A stretch of DNA of 64,000 nt from Galbibacter pacificus (GTDB taxonomy: Bacteria > Bacteroidota > Bacteroidia > Flavobacteriales > Flavobacteriaceae), in the NCBI RefSeq assembly GCF_029603155.1, contig NZ_JAPMUA010000003.1:558001-622000 (forward strand), given 5' to 3'. The notes under the pieces are model-generated. The model saw only the letters and a program-made list of their open reading frames with translations, was not told the DNA's origin and searched no databases. Of this stretch, positions 8,902 to 17,289 are shown piece by piece (positions within the stretch are counted from its first letter, which is position 1; each line of letters begins with the position of its first letter). The position numbers and the translations under genes are program-made.

Positions 8902-9744
8902 ATGACCGCGACTATCATCTTAGGGATTGGGCTGGAATACGTTGATACGGTTTTTCAGACCATACAGAACAGCAGTTTCTCACAATATACCATTGCGGGA
9001 ATGAAAACCCTTGCGGTGCTGTTCTTCCTGATCAACATCCTCAAAAAATATAATGAGGGCGTTGCAGATCAGGGGGGTTATACCTGGGGATTGAGCCCAG
9101 GAGAACTGATTAAAAATTTTGCGGTCGTTCTTGTGGTCATTTTTTCCACACAGGTATTGGGCTTTTTTGATGGTATCTTGGTGGCCATTGAGGGACAATA
9201 TCGGGGAACCGCTCCGGCTTTGTTGCCCTTGCAGATGCAGGATATTCCCATTGAAGAGGAAGTCAACATCATAAAAGCAGCTCAGGCCGCAATGTCCTTG
9301 CTCTATGAAGCCTTGGTTACACCACTGTTTGGGTTTAAAATATTTGCTTTCATCGTAAGCACGATCCTGTGGATTCTCGACCTGTTTATTTATCCGCTGT
9401 TCTTGGCCGAACGTTTCTTCTTGTTGGGGATTATGCAGGCGTTCTTTCCTTTGGTCATCAGTCTTGCCGTGTTCGAAAAATTTAGGTCATTGGCCTATAA
9501 CTTTTTTAAACTCTACGCAGCGGTCTATATGCTTGTTCCCGCGTTCTTCTTGGTCAATGTATTCGTCAATGCGCTCTATACCGAGATCAATACCAACTTC
9601 TGGACAAATTTGTTCGGAACGGATGTGGGCAGCGGCTTTTTTGCCCCGGTCGTACAGCTCGGTTCTGTGGGGTTTATCGTCTTCCTAAAGTTCAAGCTGT
9701 ACCGGCGCGCTACATCATTTACCCTGAAATTATTTACTGCCTAA
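8902..9744 (+). CDS. traJ: Conjugative transfer protein TraJ (VirB6-like)
   Basis: A 280-residue polytopic inner-membrane protein with about six hydrophobic stretches, for example TIAGMKTLAVLFFLINILKK and the long run from about 140 to 200 containing WILDLFIYPLFLAERFF. Size and gene order identify the TraJ/VirB6 family, which forms the inner-membrane pore platform of the mating channel. The C-terminus is basic (KFKLYRRATSFTLKLF). Confidence 0.85.
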   Translation: MTATIILGIGLEYVDTVFQTIQNSSFSQYTIAGMKTLAVLFFLINILKKYNEGVADQGGYTWGLSPGELIKNFAVVLVVIFSTQVLGFFDGILVAIEGQYRGTAPALLPLQMQDIPIEEEVNIIKAAQAAMSLLYEALVTPLFGFKIFAFIVSTILWILDLFIYPLFLAERFFLLGIMQAFFPLVISLAVFEKFRSLAYNFFKLYAAVYMLVPAFFLVNVFVNALYTEINTNFWTNLFGTDVGSGFFAPVVQLGSVGFIVFLKFKLYRRATSFTLKLFTA

Positions 9745-9754
9745 AAAAGATACA

Positions 9755-10369
9755 ATGAAAACACCCTATAAAAATATCTACTCCGTCCTTAGAATAAACC
9801 GGTTCATCGTCTTGGCTGTTGTCATCTGTTCCGCCTTGTCCAGCTTTTTTGCCGTTTGGATGGTATTCAACATCAATAAAAAAGCCCTGAACAACGCTTT
9901 TGCCATCAATACCGATGGAAGCATCATCCCGTTGAAGCTCGTTACCCAAAAAGAAAACTTTAAGGTGGAAGCCTTGGCCCACTTGGAGCTCTTTCACAAT
10001 TACTTCTATAACATCGATGCAAGCAATTATGAAAAGAACTTGGAAAAGGCGCTATGGCTTGGAAACAGTTCCGTGGACAACCTCTATAGGCAAAAAAAGG
10101 CAGACGGGGTTTATAACCGTCTCTTGCAGTATTCCCTTGTCCAAAAGGTATTGAGCATCGATTCCCAAATCGATGAAAATAATGGGGTTTACAGTTTCAG
10201 AACGGTTACCCTGTTTGAGATCAACCGGGGATCAATTGTCGATACCTATGAGCTGATCTCCACCGGAAACCTCATTGCCGTTGATCGGAACTTCCCCAAC
10301 AATCCACACGGATTGCTAATCACCGATTATTTCGAAAAATCCCTTAAAAAACTGAACGATGAAAATTGA
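9755..10369 (+). CDS. traK: Conjugative transfer protein TraK (VirB8-like)
   Basis: A 204-residue bitopic protein: a short basic N-terminus, one membrane helix (RFIVLAVVICSALSSFFAVW) and a periplasmic NTF2-like alpha+beta domain. Topology, length and position after TraJ match TraK/VirB8, an assembly factor of the inner-membrane complex. In CTnDOT-like elements a small TraL gene usually follows; here only 48 bp separate TraK from TraM, so TraL is absent from its usual place. Confidence 0.85.
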   Translation: MKTPYKNIYSVLRINRFIVLAVVICSALSSFFAVWMVFNINKKALNNAFAINTDGSIIPLKLVTQKENFKVEALAHLELFHNYFYNIDASNYEKNLEKALWLGNSSVDNLYRQKKADGVYNRLLQYSLVQKVLSIDSQIDENNGVYSFRTVTLFEINRGSIVDTYELISTGNLIAVDRNFPNNPHGLLITDYFEKSLKKLNDEN

Positions 10370-10377
10370 AAGCCCTA

Positions 10378-10400
10378 ACCTGCCCGACAGTCAGGCGGGT
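10378..10400. repeat. GC-rich hairpin in the traK-traM gap
   Basis: ACCTGCC pairs with GGCGGGT (one T-G wobble) in a short inverted repeat filling the gap between traK and traM. It stands out as GC-rich in an AT-rich genome. It may lower transcription or stabilise mRNA between the two genes, or be a REP-like repeat. Confidence 0.4.
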
Positions 10401-10417
10401 GGGTATTTAAAAAACCA

Positions 10418-11353
10418 ATGATTATGAAGATTGAAAAAAACAAAATAGTATTTGCGGCCGTCTTGGCCGTGATATTCCTATTCCTGATTTCTTATTCCAT
10501 AATGGTAATGGGCGATGACGAAAGCGGGAACGAGAACCTTAAAGAAACTTCGGTTCCTGCATTGGAAGAAGATCAAAAGGAATATGATTCCAAACTGGAC
10601 GCCATCAATGATCTGAAGGAAGTGCGGGAAACCAACGCACCGAGCATATACGATGAAAAATTGATCGACTCCCTGGGCTTTTATGATGAGGATTTACCCG
10701 AAAAAGAAAAGGAGCGCATTGTGGATAGTATTTACTCCGCAGGGAAAATCAGGTATTCCGAAAAAAATTATCGGAATATTGGCGTTAAAAAAACTGTTAC
10801 CAAGGTCGCAAAAACAGTTGATTCGGCAGCAATAAAGGCCGAGCAAAAAATTGATGCCAAGGAAATGGGGTTGGATCACCAGCTGTTCTTTGCCTCTGAT
10901 CCAAAAGAAAGCGATATTTCCGTTTCCGGTACAACGGATGCCGCTATTTATGCGGTTGTAGAGGGCGACCAAGTGGTTAAGGCCAATTCGCGCTTGCGGA
11001 TGCGCCTGACCAAAACTGCTACCATTAATAGCAAACGGATCCCTAAAAATACTCCGATTTACGGTTTTATCAGTTTTGGGCCCAATCGGGTTTTGATCGA
11101 GATCGAGAATATCAAACACCAGCCCACAAAGTTGAAAGCCTTCGACCTACAGGATGGTAGTGAAGGGGTTTATGTGGAAAATAACTTTCGCGCACAGGTT
11201 TCCACCGAGGTTATTGGCGATATGGTGGACGATATCAATATCGCCGGAGTGCCACAGATAAGCGGCTTCAAAAAGATATTCCAGCGAAATAACCGGAATG
11301 TAAAGGTTACCGTGCTCAACAACTACAAACTGATCCTAAAACCTAAACTATGA
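10418..11353 (+). CDS. traM: Conjugative transfer protein TraM (VirB10-like)
   Basis: A 311-residue bitopic protein with an N-terminal membrane helix (IVFAAVLAVIFLFLISYSIMV), a long charged periplasmic linker (about 35-170) and a C-terminal beta-rich domain starting near VVEGDQVVKANSRLRMRL. This layout is that of TraM/VirB10, the energy-sensing scaffold linking both membranes. A second ATG two codons in (10424) could also serve as start. The end overlaps traN by ATGA. Confidence 0.87.
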   Translation: MIMKIEKNKIVFAAVLAVIFLFLISYSIMVMGDDESGNENLKETSVPALEEDQKEYDSKLDAINDLKEVRETNAPSIYDEKLIDSLGFYDEDLPEKEKERIVDSIYSAGKIRYSEKNYRNIGVKKTVTKVAKTVDSAAIKAEQKIDAKEMGLDHQLFFASDPKESDISVSGTTDAAIYAVVEGDQVVKANSRLRMRLTKTATINSKRIPKNTPIYGFISFGPNRVLIEIENIKHQPTKLKAFDLQDGSEGVYVENNFRAQVSTEVIGDMVDDINIAGVPQISGFKKIFQRNNRNVKVTVLNNYKLILKPKL

Positions 11354-12183
11354 AAACTTATATCCTATTTCTTGTATTTATTTTGGCCGTTGGCAAAGCT
11401 TCTGCGCAAGCAATCAAACCACTTGACACCATTTATGCCAATGATCTAAAAAATGTCGCCTTGTTCTTCCCAGCACCCATCCGCCAAGGGATTACGGGAT
11501 CGGACAATTTTGTGTTTACCTATAACCGCGAGAAAGAACAGTACTTCGGACTGCTCCAGGCAAAACCGGGAAAGGAAAGTAATCTTCTGGTGGTCAATAG
11601 AAATGGTTCGGTTTTTTCGTATATTGTAAAGTATAAGAAACAGCTTGACAGACTGAACTATTTTATACCGAAGGCTAAAAGCATAGGTAATGAAAAGCCA
11701 ATTGTTGCTGATTCGGCAAAAGTAGATGTGTCCAAGACAGAGTTAAGAAACGAAGTCTATTATTATGAAAAATTCTGTTCCTATCTAATTGACCGAAAGC
11801 AACGGATTGGCCGGATAAAAAAACGAAATGAGGGCATCATTTTAAGTGTTGAAAACATTGTTTTCGACAAAGAAGAACTGTATTTCGTGATCCAGATTGA
11901 GAATAGATCTACCTTGGATTACGATTTGAATTTTTTGAACTTGTCCGTTGAAACGAGGAAAAAAGGTAAAAAGAAATCCTTGCAACACATTTATCAAGAG
12001 CCGATTTTTAAATATAACCTGCCCTCAAAAATAGCCGAAAACGAAACCGTAAGATTGGTTTATGTACTGCCAAAATTTTCGATAAGCAATGACCGCAGGG
12101 CGGTTTTAGAGCTCAATGAAAAGAACGGGGAAAGGAACTTAAAGTTAAAAATATCGCATAAGTTTATCAATAACCCAAATTAA
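11350..12183 (+). CDS. traN: Conjugative transfer protein TraN (DUF4138, VirB9-like)
   Basis: A 277-residue secreted protein with signal peptide MKTYILFLVFILAVGKASAQ. The N-terminal half resembles the DUF4138 start (KPLDTIYANDLKNVALFFP) and the C-terminal half is a beta-sandwich (VENIVFDKEELYFVIQIENR). TraN is the VirB9-like outer-membrane ring component that works with TraM. The ATGA overlap with traM implies coupled translation. The usual downstream TraO-P-Q genes are not found; a lipoprotein gene follows 7 bp later. Confidence 0.87.
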   Translation: MKTYILFLVFILAVGKASAQAIKPLDTIYANDLKNVALFFPAPIRQGITGSDNFVFTYNREKEQYFGLLQAKPGKESNLLVVNRNGSVFSYIVKYKKQLDRLNYFIPKAKSIGNEKPIVADSAKVDVSKTELRNEVYYYEKFCSYLIDRKQRIGRIKKRNEGIILSVENIVFDKEELYFVIQIENRSTLDYDLNFLNLSVETRKKGKKKSLQHIYQEPIFKYNLPSKIAENETVRLVYVLPKFSISNDRRAVLELNEKNGERNLKLKISHKFINNPN

Positions 12184-12190
12184 TATCGTT

Positions 12191-12556
12191 ATGAAAAATA
12201 TCGCTATATACTCCGTAGTTTTTCTGTTTTTGGCCTGTGCCGGGAAACAAGACCTTTCGCCCAGCGAAACTTCAAAAATCGTGGTGGAAAGTTTTTACAA
12301 TAATGATAATACGACCCTAAAAAAGCATACCACTACAGAAGGTTATGAGGGGCTTAAATCGATACAGGATTTGATGACCGCAGGGAAGTCGGGCGATTCC
12401 GATTTTAAAGTGTTGGAAGAAACTGCCGATGATAAGACTGCTTGGGTCAGGTTTACAACATCCTATGAAGAAAATCCTGAATTATTCAAACTGCTCAAAG
12501 TCGATGGCCAATGGAAGGTTACACAACAAGGCCCAAGGGAGAAAGGGTCTTTTTGA
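12191..12556 (+). CDS. Small DUF4878-like lipoprotein at the end of the tra operon
   Basis: A 121-residue protein with a lipoprotein signal (VVFLFLACAG, lipobox Cys at residue 17). Its NTF2-like body (SPSETSKIVVESFYNND at the N-side, LFKLLKVDGQWKV at the C-side) resembles DUF4878 lipoproteins. It follows traN by 7 bp and probably closes the tra transcript. A periplasmic accessory role in transfer, or surface or entry exclusion, is a guess from position. It converges on the AbiE toxin gene with only 5 bp between stops. Confidence 0.7.
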   Translation: MKNIAIYSVVFLFLACAGKQDLSPSETSKIVVESFYNNDNTTLKKHTTTEGYEGLKSIQDLMTAGKSGDSDFKVLEETADDKTAWVRFTTSYEENPELFKLLKVDGQWKVTQQGPREKGSF

Positions 12557-12561
12557 ACTAC

Positions 12562-13350
12562 TTACATTTTTGGAATGACCATTTCTTTCAACCAATGGAA
12601 AGCTGCTTTTTGATCATATTGAATTTCTGGTCGCAACAAACCTTCCATATCGCCTTCAAAAGCCGCATCGTTTTCCTTCGCTTCCATATTTTGAAGGAAC
12701 TCTTTTTGCGAAGGGACTTTTCCAACGGAAAATTCTATGTATACCCTAAAGCACTTGATAATTTCATCAATGTCGATAGCTGTATGTTGTCTGGAATAAT
12801 CCAGATCGAACAGATCCCTTCCTTTACTTCGCTGATAAAGTGCCCTTAACTTCGTGCCCAGAAGTTCATTGAGACCATATGTTCTAATATCCGCACTACC
12901 CGTAAACCAAGGATTATCGACTATGAAAGGAAAATTTTTCCACTCTAGCACTTTAAAATGTTCCTTACAGTTTATTTCCAATTTGAGCCGGCGACGTTCA
13001 TTTTCATATTCCGAATTAAAACGGTATAAAGCCTTTGCACCGTGCCCCCTTACCTGTGTGCGCCTATCTTCTTCAAAAAAAGTAATGACTTCGCCTATGC
13101 GCTTCATAATGGGTTTGATCGGGCCCTCCTTAACCTGTACAAGGTCGATATCCTCGGAGTATCTAGGGGCGGGATTTAGATATAGTTTATGCAGAGCGGT
13201 GCCGCCCCGAAAAGCAATATTTTCCCTAAGAAAATCATCAGAAAATAGTTCTACCAGCGTCCTAGCGATAATCAAATCTTGCTCAACCTGTGCAAATTCT
13301 TTCCAAGGTGCGTATTCCCGCCATTGGGCAATATAGGGTCTTGAAATCAT
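12562..13350 (-). CDS. AbiEii-type nucleotidyltransferase toxin
   Basis: Choosing the ATG at 13350 gives an exact ATGA overlap with the upstream antitoxin stop and a 262-residue protein (MISRPYIAQWREYAPW). The nucleotidyltransferase core is clear: FRGGTALHKLYL (GG-T motif) followed by YSEDIDLVQV (D-x-D metal ligands) and a later KLEIN segment. AbiEii/MenT proteins add nucleotides to tRNA acceptor ends and halt growth, aborting phage infection or stabilising mobile DNA. A longer start at 13389 is possible but would sit inside the antitoxin gene. It lies between the tra genes and the ars operon. Confidence 0.88.
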   Translation of the reverse strand: MISRPYIAQWREYAPWKEFAQVEQDLIIARTLVELFSDDFLRENIAFRGGTALHKLYLNPAPRYSEDIDLVQVKEGPIKPIMKRIGEVITFFEEDRRTQVRGHGAKALYRFNSEYENERRRLKLEINCKEHFKVLEWKNFPFIVDNPWFTGSADIRTYGLNELLGTKLRALYQRSKGRDLFDLDYSRQHTAIDIDEIIKCFRVYIEFSVGKVPSQKEFLQNMEAKENDAAFEGDMEGLLRPEIQYDQKAAFHWLKEMVIPKM

Positions 13351-14135
13351 AAATCGTTTTCTAATTGGAGGTTGGTATCCACTTTCCATTTATTATCCAC
13401 CGAACCGGGCCTTTGTTGATTGGTTGGCTTCAATAAAACCGGATGTATATTTTGTTTTTCCAAATGTTGCAAAATCAAATTCGATAAACTGTTCTCTCGA
13501 TCTATTTGATCCAACAAAAACCCCAGTCGTTGAAGTGTTGCCTTATTGCCGTACCAACTCAATAAATCCTCAAGGTCATTTGGGGTAACTTCTTCCAACA
13601 ATTCTTCGATGGTGGATAGCATTCGGTTCAGTCCCCCCAATTTATTTTGATAATGCACCAGGTCTGCCAAGGTCAAAGCCGGACTGGAAATATGATAAAT
13701 ACCGGCATCCGATTTTTTGGAAAGTATATTTTTTTCCGGCCAAGCGGAAGTGGTCAAAAAACGGATATCAATGGCCGACTTTTGAATATCCAACAGTTTG
13801 GGGGAAGATGTCATTACATAATCCCGCTGGGCTTGTTGATGGCTTGCGCCGTACACTTTTGCCGCGCTGTAAAAACCTAAATAGTATTTACGCCCCAAAT
13901 AATCGAAAAGTTTATTGATATAGAGACTGATGGGAAGTTTTCCGAAATTGGAATATCTGGGGGTAAGTATAAGGTAAAAGCTTTTTCTTAGATTAATGAC
14001 TTTGTTCTTTTCAATCAAATGGGCCAATTCCAGCCAAATTGCATTTTTGCTCTTTGTGGTCTGTCCCATTAGTTCATCAAGGGAAAAAGAATATTCTTCC
14101 ACAGACAGTAATTTTTCGATATAGTCCGCTATCAT
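13347..14135 (-). CDS. AbiEi-type antitoxin (type IV TA system)
   Basis: A 262-residue protein with an N-terminal winged-helix region (LDELMGQTTKSKNAIWLELAH), then the AbiEi body with GFYSAAKVYGASHQQ and ALTLADLVHYQNK. AbiEi proteins bind inverted repeats in their own promoter and offset the toxin. It is the first gene of the pair and overlaps the toxin start by ATGA. It is transcribed in the same direction as the ars operon, 68 bp after acr3; that gap is AT-rich and could hold its own promoter. Confidence 0.85.
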   Translation of the reverse strand: MIADYIEKLLSVEEYSFSLDELMGQTTKSKNAIWLELAHLIEKNKVINLRKSFYLILTPRYSNFGKLPISLYINKLFDYLGRKYYLGFYSAAKVYGASHQQAQRDYVMTSSPKLLDIQKSAIDIRFLTTSAWPEKNILSKKSDAGIYHISSPALTLADLVHYQNKLGGLNRMLSTIEELLEEVTPNDLEDLLSWYGNKATLQRLGFLLDQIDRENSLSNLILQHLEKQNIHPVLLKPTNQQRPGSVDNKWKVDTNLQLENDL

Positions 14136-14203
14136 CGTTTAGTAATTATTAGAGCAATATATGCTTTTTAGACATAAAACTAAAATAAATACTATAAAAG
14201 TGA

Positions 14204-15241
14204 TCAGGATGCAAAATATTTTTTTCGCAACCAAAAGGAAACCTTAACCAATAAGATTAATGCAGGAACTTCTACCAAAGGGCCAATTACCCCTGTAAAG
14301 GCTTGTCCCGAATTTAACCCAAAAACGGCAATAGCTACCGCAATGGCCAATTCAAAATTGTTTCCAGCTGCCGTAAAGGCTACAGAAGCCGTTTTATCGT
14401 ATTCGATTCCCATCGCTTTAGAGAAAAAGAAACCTATAATAAACATTACGGTAAAGTATAAAAGCAATGGTACGGCAATAATCAGTACATCCATTGGGAT
14501 TTCCACGATTAATTCACCTTTTAACGAGAACATCACCACGATGGTAAACAAAAGTGCAATCAAAGTCATCGGTGAAATCTTAGGTATAAATACGTTCTCA
14601 TACCAGTCTTTACCCTTTAGTTCAACTAAAATCAAGCGGCTTAAAATACCCATCAGAAACGGAATCCCCAAATATATTGCTACACTTTCCGCAATCGTAC
14701 CTATAGAAATATCTATAATAGCACCTTCAAAACCAAAGTAAGGAGGGAGCACGGTAATAAAAATCCAGGCATAAAAACTATACGCAAAAACCTGAAATAT
14801 ACTGTTCAGAGCTACAAGTCCCGCACCGTATTCGCTACTTCCCTCGGCAAGGTCGTTCCAGACCAATACCATAGCCACACAGCGGGCCAGGCCAATGAGA
14901 ATGAGGCCAACCATATATTCCGGGTAATCTCGTAAAAAAGTAATTGCAAGGACAAACATCAAAGCGGGACCGATTATCCAGTTTAATAAAAGGGAAATGC
15001 CTAGAATTTTTGTGTCTTTAAAAACCTTTGGCAACAATGAATAATTAACCTTTGCCAATGGTGGGTACATCATTAATATCAGGCCGATTGCTATCGGGAT
15101 ATTAGTTGTTCCGCTACTGAACGAATTTATGATATTTGGAAAGGTAGGAATGAAATATCCAGTTCCAACTCCTATTGCCATTGCAATAAATATCCAAAGT
15201 GTCAGATTTTTATCAAGAAAACTTAGTTTTTTCTTAGTCAT
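14204..15241 (-). CDS. acr3: ACR3-family arsenite efflux permease
   Basis: A 345-residue protein with about ten membrane helices. The family's key cysteine lies in GLARCVAMVLVWNDLA, the motif required for arsenite transport in ACR3 pumps, and AAGNNFELAIAVAIAVFG is the second signature. It exports As(III) from the cytoplasm using the membrane potential. It is the last gene of the ars operon, one base after the stop of the GcvH-like gene. Confidence 0.95.
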   Translation of the reverse strand: MTKKKLSFLDKNLTLWIFIAMAIGVGTGYFIPTFPNIINSFSSGTTNIPIAIGLILMMYPPLAKVNYSLLPKVFKDTKILGISLLLNWIIGPALMFVLAITFLRDYPEYMVGLILIGLARCVAMVLVWNDLAEGSSEYGAGLVALNSIFQVFAYSFYAWIFITVLPPYFGFEGAIIDISIGTIAESVAIYLGIPFLMGILSRLILVELKGKDWYENVFIPKISPMTLIALLFTIVVMFSLKGELIVEIPMDVLIIAVPLLLYFTVMFIIGFFFSKAMGIEYDKTASVAFTAAGNNFELAIAVAIAVFGLNSGQAFTGVIGPLVEVPALILLVKVSFWLRKKYFAS

Positions 15242-15242
15242 A

Positions 15243-15623
15243 TTATTTTTCGATTTTTTTTTGATAGTCGGCTTCGCTCAAAAGGTTTGATAGTTCTTCC
15301 ATATCCTCAATTTCTATTTTAACCATCCAACCTTCCTCAAAAGGTTTTTCGTTTACGAGTGTGGGGCTGTCAAGCAAATCCTCATTGATAGCCGTCACTT
15401 CCCCCGTCAGGGGCATAAATAAATCGCTAACTGTCTTTAACGCCTCAACGGAGCCAAAGACTTCGTCTTGGTTGAACTCATCGCCAACGCTGGGCAGGTC
15501 AACATAAACTATTTCGCCGAGCTCGCTTTGAGCGAAAGTGGTAATCCCCACAGTTCCTGTTTTATTTTCTATTCTAATCCACGTGTGTTCTTTGGAAAAA
15601 TAGATATCATTAGTGTTTTTCAT
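15243..15623 (-). CDS. GcvH-like lipoyl carrier protein inside the arsenic operon
   Basis: A 126-residue protein of full glycine-cleavage H-protein length. The lipoyl site is intact: FGSVEALKTVSD with the acceptor Lys63, and ITTFAQSELGEIVYVDLP in the N-terminal half. Dihydrolipoyl groups bind arsenite tightly, so an H-protein between an ArsR-linked phosphoesterase and the ACR3 pump is unlikely to be there for glycine cleavage. I infer either a lipoyl dithiol that buffers or hands over As(III), or a spare carrier protecting lipoate metabolism under arsenic. No other gcv gene is nearby. Spacing is 11 bp after the phosphoesterase and 1 bp before acr3. Confidence 0.88.
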   Translation of the reverse strand: MKNTNDIYFSKEHTWIRIENKTGTVGITTFAQSELGEIVYVDLPSVGDEFNQDEVFGSVEALKTVSDLFMPLTGEVTAINEDLLDSPTLVNEKPFEEGWMVKIEIEDMEELSNLLSEADYQKKIEK

Positions 15624-15634
15624 TCCTTCTAATT

Positions 15635-16408
15635 TTAAAATCCATTTCTTAAATTTTCGGCATAGTCGTTTGGTAGGATACTCTCTTCAATTGCCTTGGC
15701 AGCTTTTTCAATATCATATTCAAATTTTACAAATTGTACCGAAATACTGTCTTTGTTTAAAACAGAAGCATTTTTGTTGATTTCCAGAATCACGTAACTA
15801 CCCCGATTATCGTTGTCTTTTGGTTTACCTACTGAACCTATATTGATAGCGTGTCTAAAATGTGGTGCGTCTTCATCTGCCGAATTGAAAGTTCTGTGAT
15901 AGGGTTTATGGGTATGACCAAAACACATAATGTCCGCATCGGCTTGTTCCATAATGCGGATCATACTCTTTTCGGCTCTGTCCTCAAAAAGGTATTCGTT
16001 TATTTTCCTTGGGCTGCCGTGAACCAACAACACATTCAATTGATCGTCATTCAGTTTAAATTCAATCTTGATATGTGCAGGAAGGGTTCTCAAATAAGCT
16101 CTATTGTCATCATTTATCAATTCATTGGTCAACGAAATAGAAACCGCTCCATTGGCTTTTTCTTCGTCTGTTTTGTAGGCACAACCACAATCATCACTAC
16201 TTCTTCCGATACCAAAATCGTAGTTTCCAGCTATGGTCAGGATTTTTCGTTTCTTGATTTCTTCGATGACTTCGTTTGGCCAAATATTATAGCCCACTAG
16301 ATCGCCAAGACAATAGATGGCGTCTGCATCCCTTTCCTCCACATCGTTAAAAAAGGCCTGCAACGCAGGTAAGTTTGAGTGAATATCACTAAACAGGATA
16401 ATTTTCAT
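15635..16408 (-). CDS. Calcineurin-like metallophosphoesterase of the arsenic operon
   Basis: The ATG at 16408 (MKIILFSDIHSNLPALQAFF) gives 257 residues and places the first metal motif at the N-terminus; the upstream alternative at 16456 would overlap the preceding gene by 28 bases. The five-motif metallophosphoesterase core is present: DIHSN, CLGDLVGY, GNYD, VHGSPR and FGHTHKP. It probably uses two metal ions to hydrolyse a phosphoester or nucleotide. Substrate unknown. Its position in an ArsR-led operon suggests a role in arsenic or phosphate stress. Confidence 0.85.
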   Translation of the reverse strand: MKIILFSDIHSNLPALQAFFNDVEERDADAIYCLGDLVGYNIWPNEVIEEIKKRKILTIAGNYDFGIGRSSDDCGCAYKTDEEKANGAVSISLTNELINDDNRAYLRTLPAHIKIEFKLNDDQLNVLLVHGSPRKINEYLFEDRAEKSMIRIMEQADADIMCFGHTHKPYHRTFNSADEDAPHFRHAINIGSVGKPKDNDNRGSYVILEINKNASVLNKDSISVQFVKFEYDIEKAAKAIEESILPNDYAENLRNGF

Positions 16409-16428
16409 AATTAGTATTATTTTTAAGT

Positions 16429-16896
16429 TTAACAGCAACCGCTTCCTGGTGCGCAAGAAGTTTCGGTTTGAATTTCGGATAATTTCATTTTAGGTTTTTC
16501 TGAAGGAATGCCACATTGGTCTTTAGCCAAACAGTCGGTTTGTTTGGATGTCAGTAAGAAATTCTTTCCGTTAAAGTCAAGTCCGAATTTCCCAATTGTA
16601 TCTGCTTGATATTCCACTTCGATTTCCAAATCGCCTAATTCCAGTACTTTTTCGGAAAGCTCGATAATGTTCAACAGTTTTTCGGGATGCAATCTGTGGT
16701 CATAATCGTTTGCATTCCAAAGTTGAAAGTTTACTACTTCTTCAGTTCTTTCGGTTCCGCCACAGTCAATAAAATGCTTTGTGATCTTACCGACTTCGGT
16801 AACGTGAAAATGGTTGGGAACCAGTTCGCCATTTGGTAGTTGGAAGGCGATTTCTTCCAATTGGTTCAGTTTGTTCTTTACTTCTAGGAGTTTCAT
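16429..16896 (-). CDS. Cys-rich DUF6428-like protein of the arsenic operon
   Basis: A 155-residue soluble protein, recognised as the family often found beside ArsR and arsenic pumps in Bacteroidota (DUF6428 by my recollection). The N-terminal two thirds contain ELVPNHFHVTEVGKI and FIDCGGTERTEE. The C-terminal tail is rich in cysteine: TDCLAKDQCG and ending SCAPGSGCC. These thiols suit arsenite binding, so it may sequester or hand over As(III), but no biochemical role is known to me. Its promoter region carries a motif shared with the arsR promoter at 17290-17315. Confidence 0.75.
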   Translation of the reverse strand: MKLLEVKNKLNQLEEIAFQLPNGELVPNHFHVTEVGKITKHFIDCGGTERTEEVVNFQLWNANDYDHRLHPEKLLNIIELSEKVLELGDLEIEVEYQADTIGKFGLDFNGKNFLLTSKQTDCLAKDQCGIPSEKPKMKLSEIQTETSCAPGSGCC

Positions 16897-16909
16897 ATTT
16901 ATTGTTTTA

Positions 16910-16933
16910 TTGCAATTATACGATTAATATATT
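16910..16933 (-). promoter_or_regulatory. Promoter/operator of the DUF6428-like gene, shared with arsR
   Basis: The plus strand shows TTGCAATTATACGATTAATATAT upstream of the start at 16896, split here as TTGCAAT, TATACGAT, TAATATAT. The same three blocks in the same order occur upstream of arsR (17291-17313). The shared element probably combines a -7 box with an ArsR operator, so ArsR would control a second promoter inside the operon. Confidence 0.5.
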
Positions 16934-16942
16934 TAAATTTTT

Positions 16943-17272
16943 TTAACAGCAATCTGGTTTTGGAATGTCCTTATCTAAAAAACGAATCATAACTTCTTTC
17001 ATTTTGACCCAATTTTCAGTGTTGATACAATAGCATACACTTGTCCCTACCACATTCCCTTTAATTAAGCCTAAATGCTTCAATTCTTTTAGGTGTTGTG
17101 AAATGGTCGGCTGGGCAAGTCCAATTTCGTTAACCAGATCGCCACAAACACAACGGTCGATTTTAAAAAGGTGTTCTAAGATCGCTACCCTTGCCGGATG
17201 TCCAAAGACTTTTGCGAACAAAGAAATTTCGTTTTGCTCGTCGGTAAACATTTCTGTTTTGGCTAATCCCAT
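16943..17272 (-). CDS. arsR: ArsR-family arsenic-responsive repressor
   Basis: A 109-residue winged-helix regulator with the ArsR metal motif (DRCVCGDL, Cys41 and Cys43) on the recognition region. The helix-turn-helix is GLAQPTISQHLKELKHLG. Further thiols at Cys80, Cys82 and the C-terminal CysCys (108-109) offer a three-coordinate As(III) site. It is the first gene of the ars operon and is presumably autoregulated through the repeat at 17290-17315. The chromosomal ArsR at 47925 is a close paralogue in the helix-turn-helix. Confidence 0.93.
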   Translation of the reverse strand: MGLAKTEMFTDEQNEISLFAKVFGHPARVAILEHLFKIDRCVCGDLVNEIGLAQPTISQHLKELKHLGLIKGNVVGTSVCYCINTENWVKMKEVMIRFLDKDIPKPDCC

Positions 17273-17289
17273 TTTGCTTCTATTTATTC

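Noticed and set aside
12511..12849. Plus-strand frame over the AbiEii gene
   Set aside because: It lies opposite a clear nucleotidyltransferase gene and has no family features.
14204..17272. An arsenate reductase (arsC) in the ars operon
   Set aside because: None of the genes shows an ArsC fold or motif; the GcvH-like protein is in the place where one might be expected.
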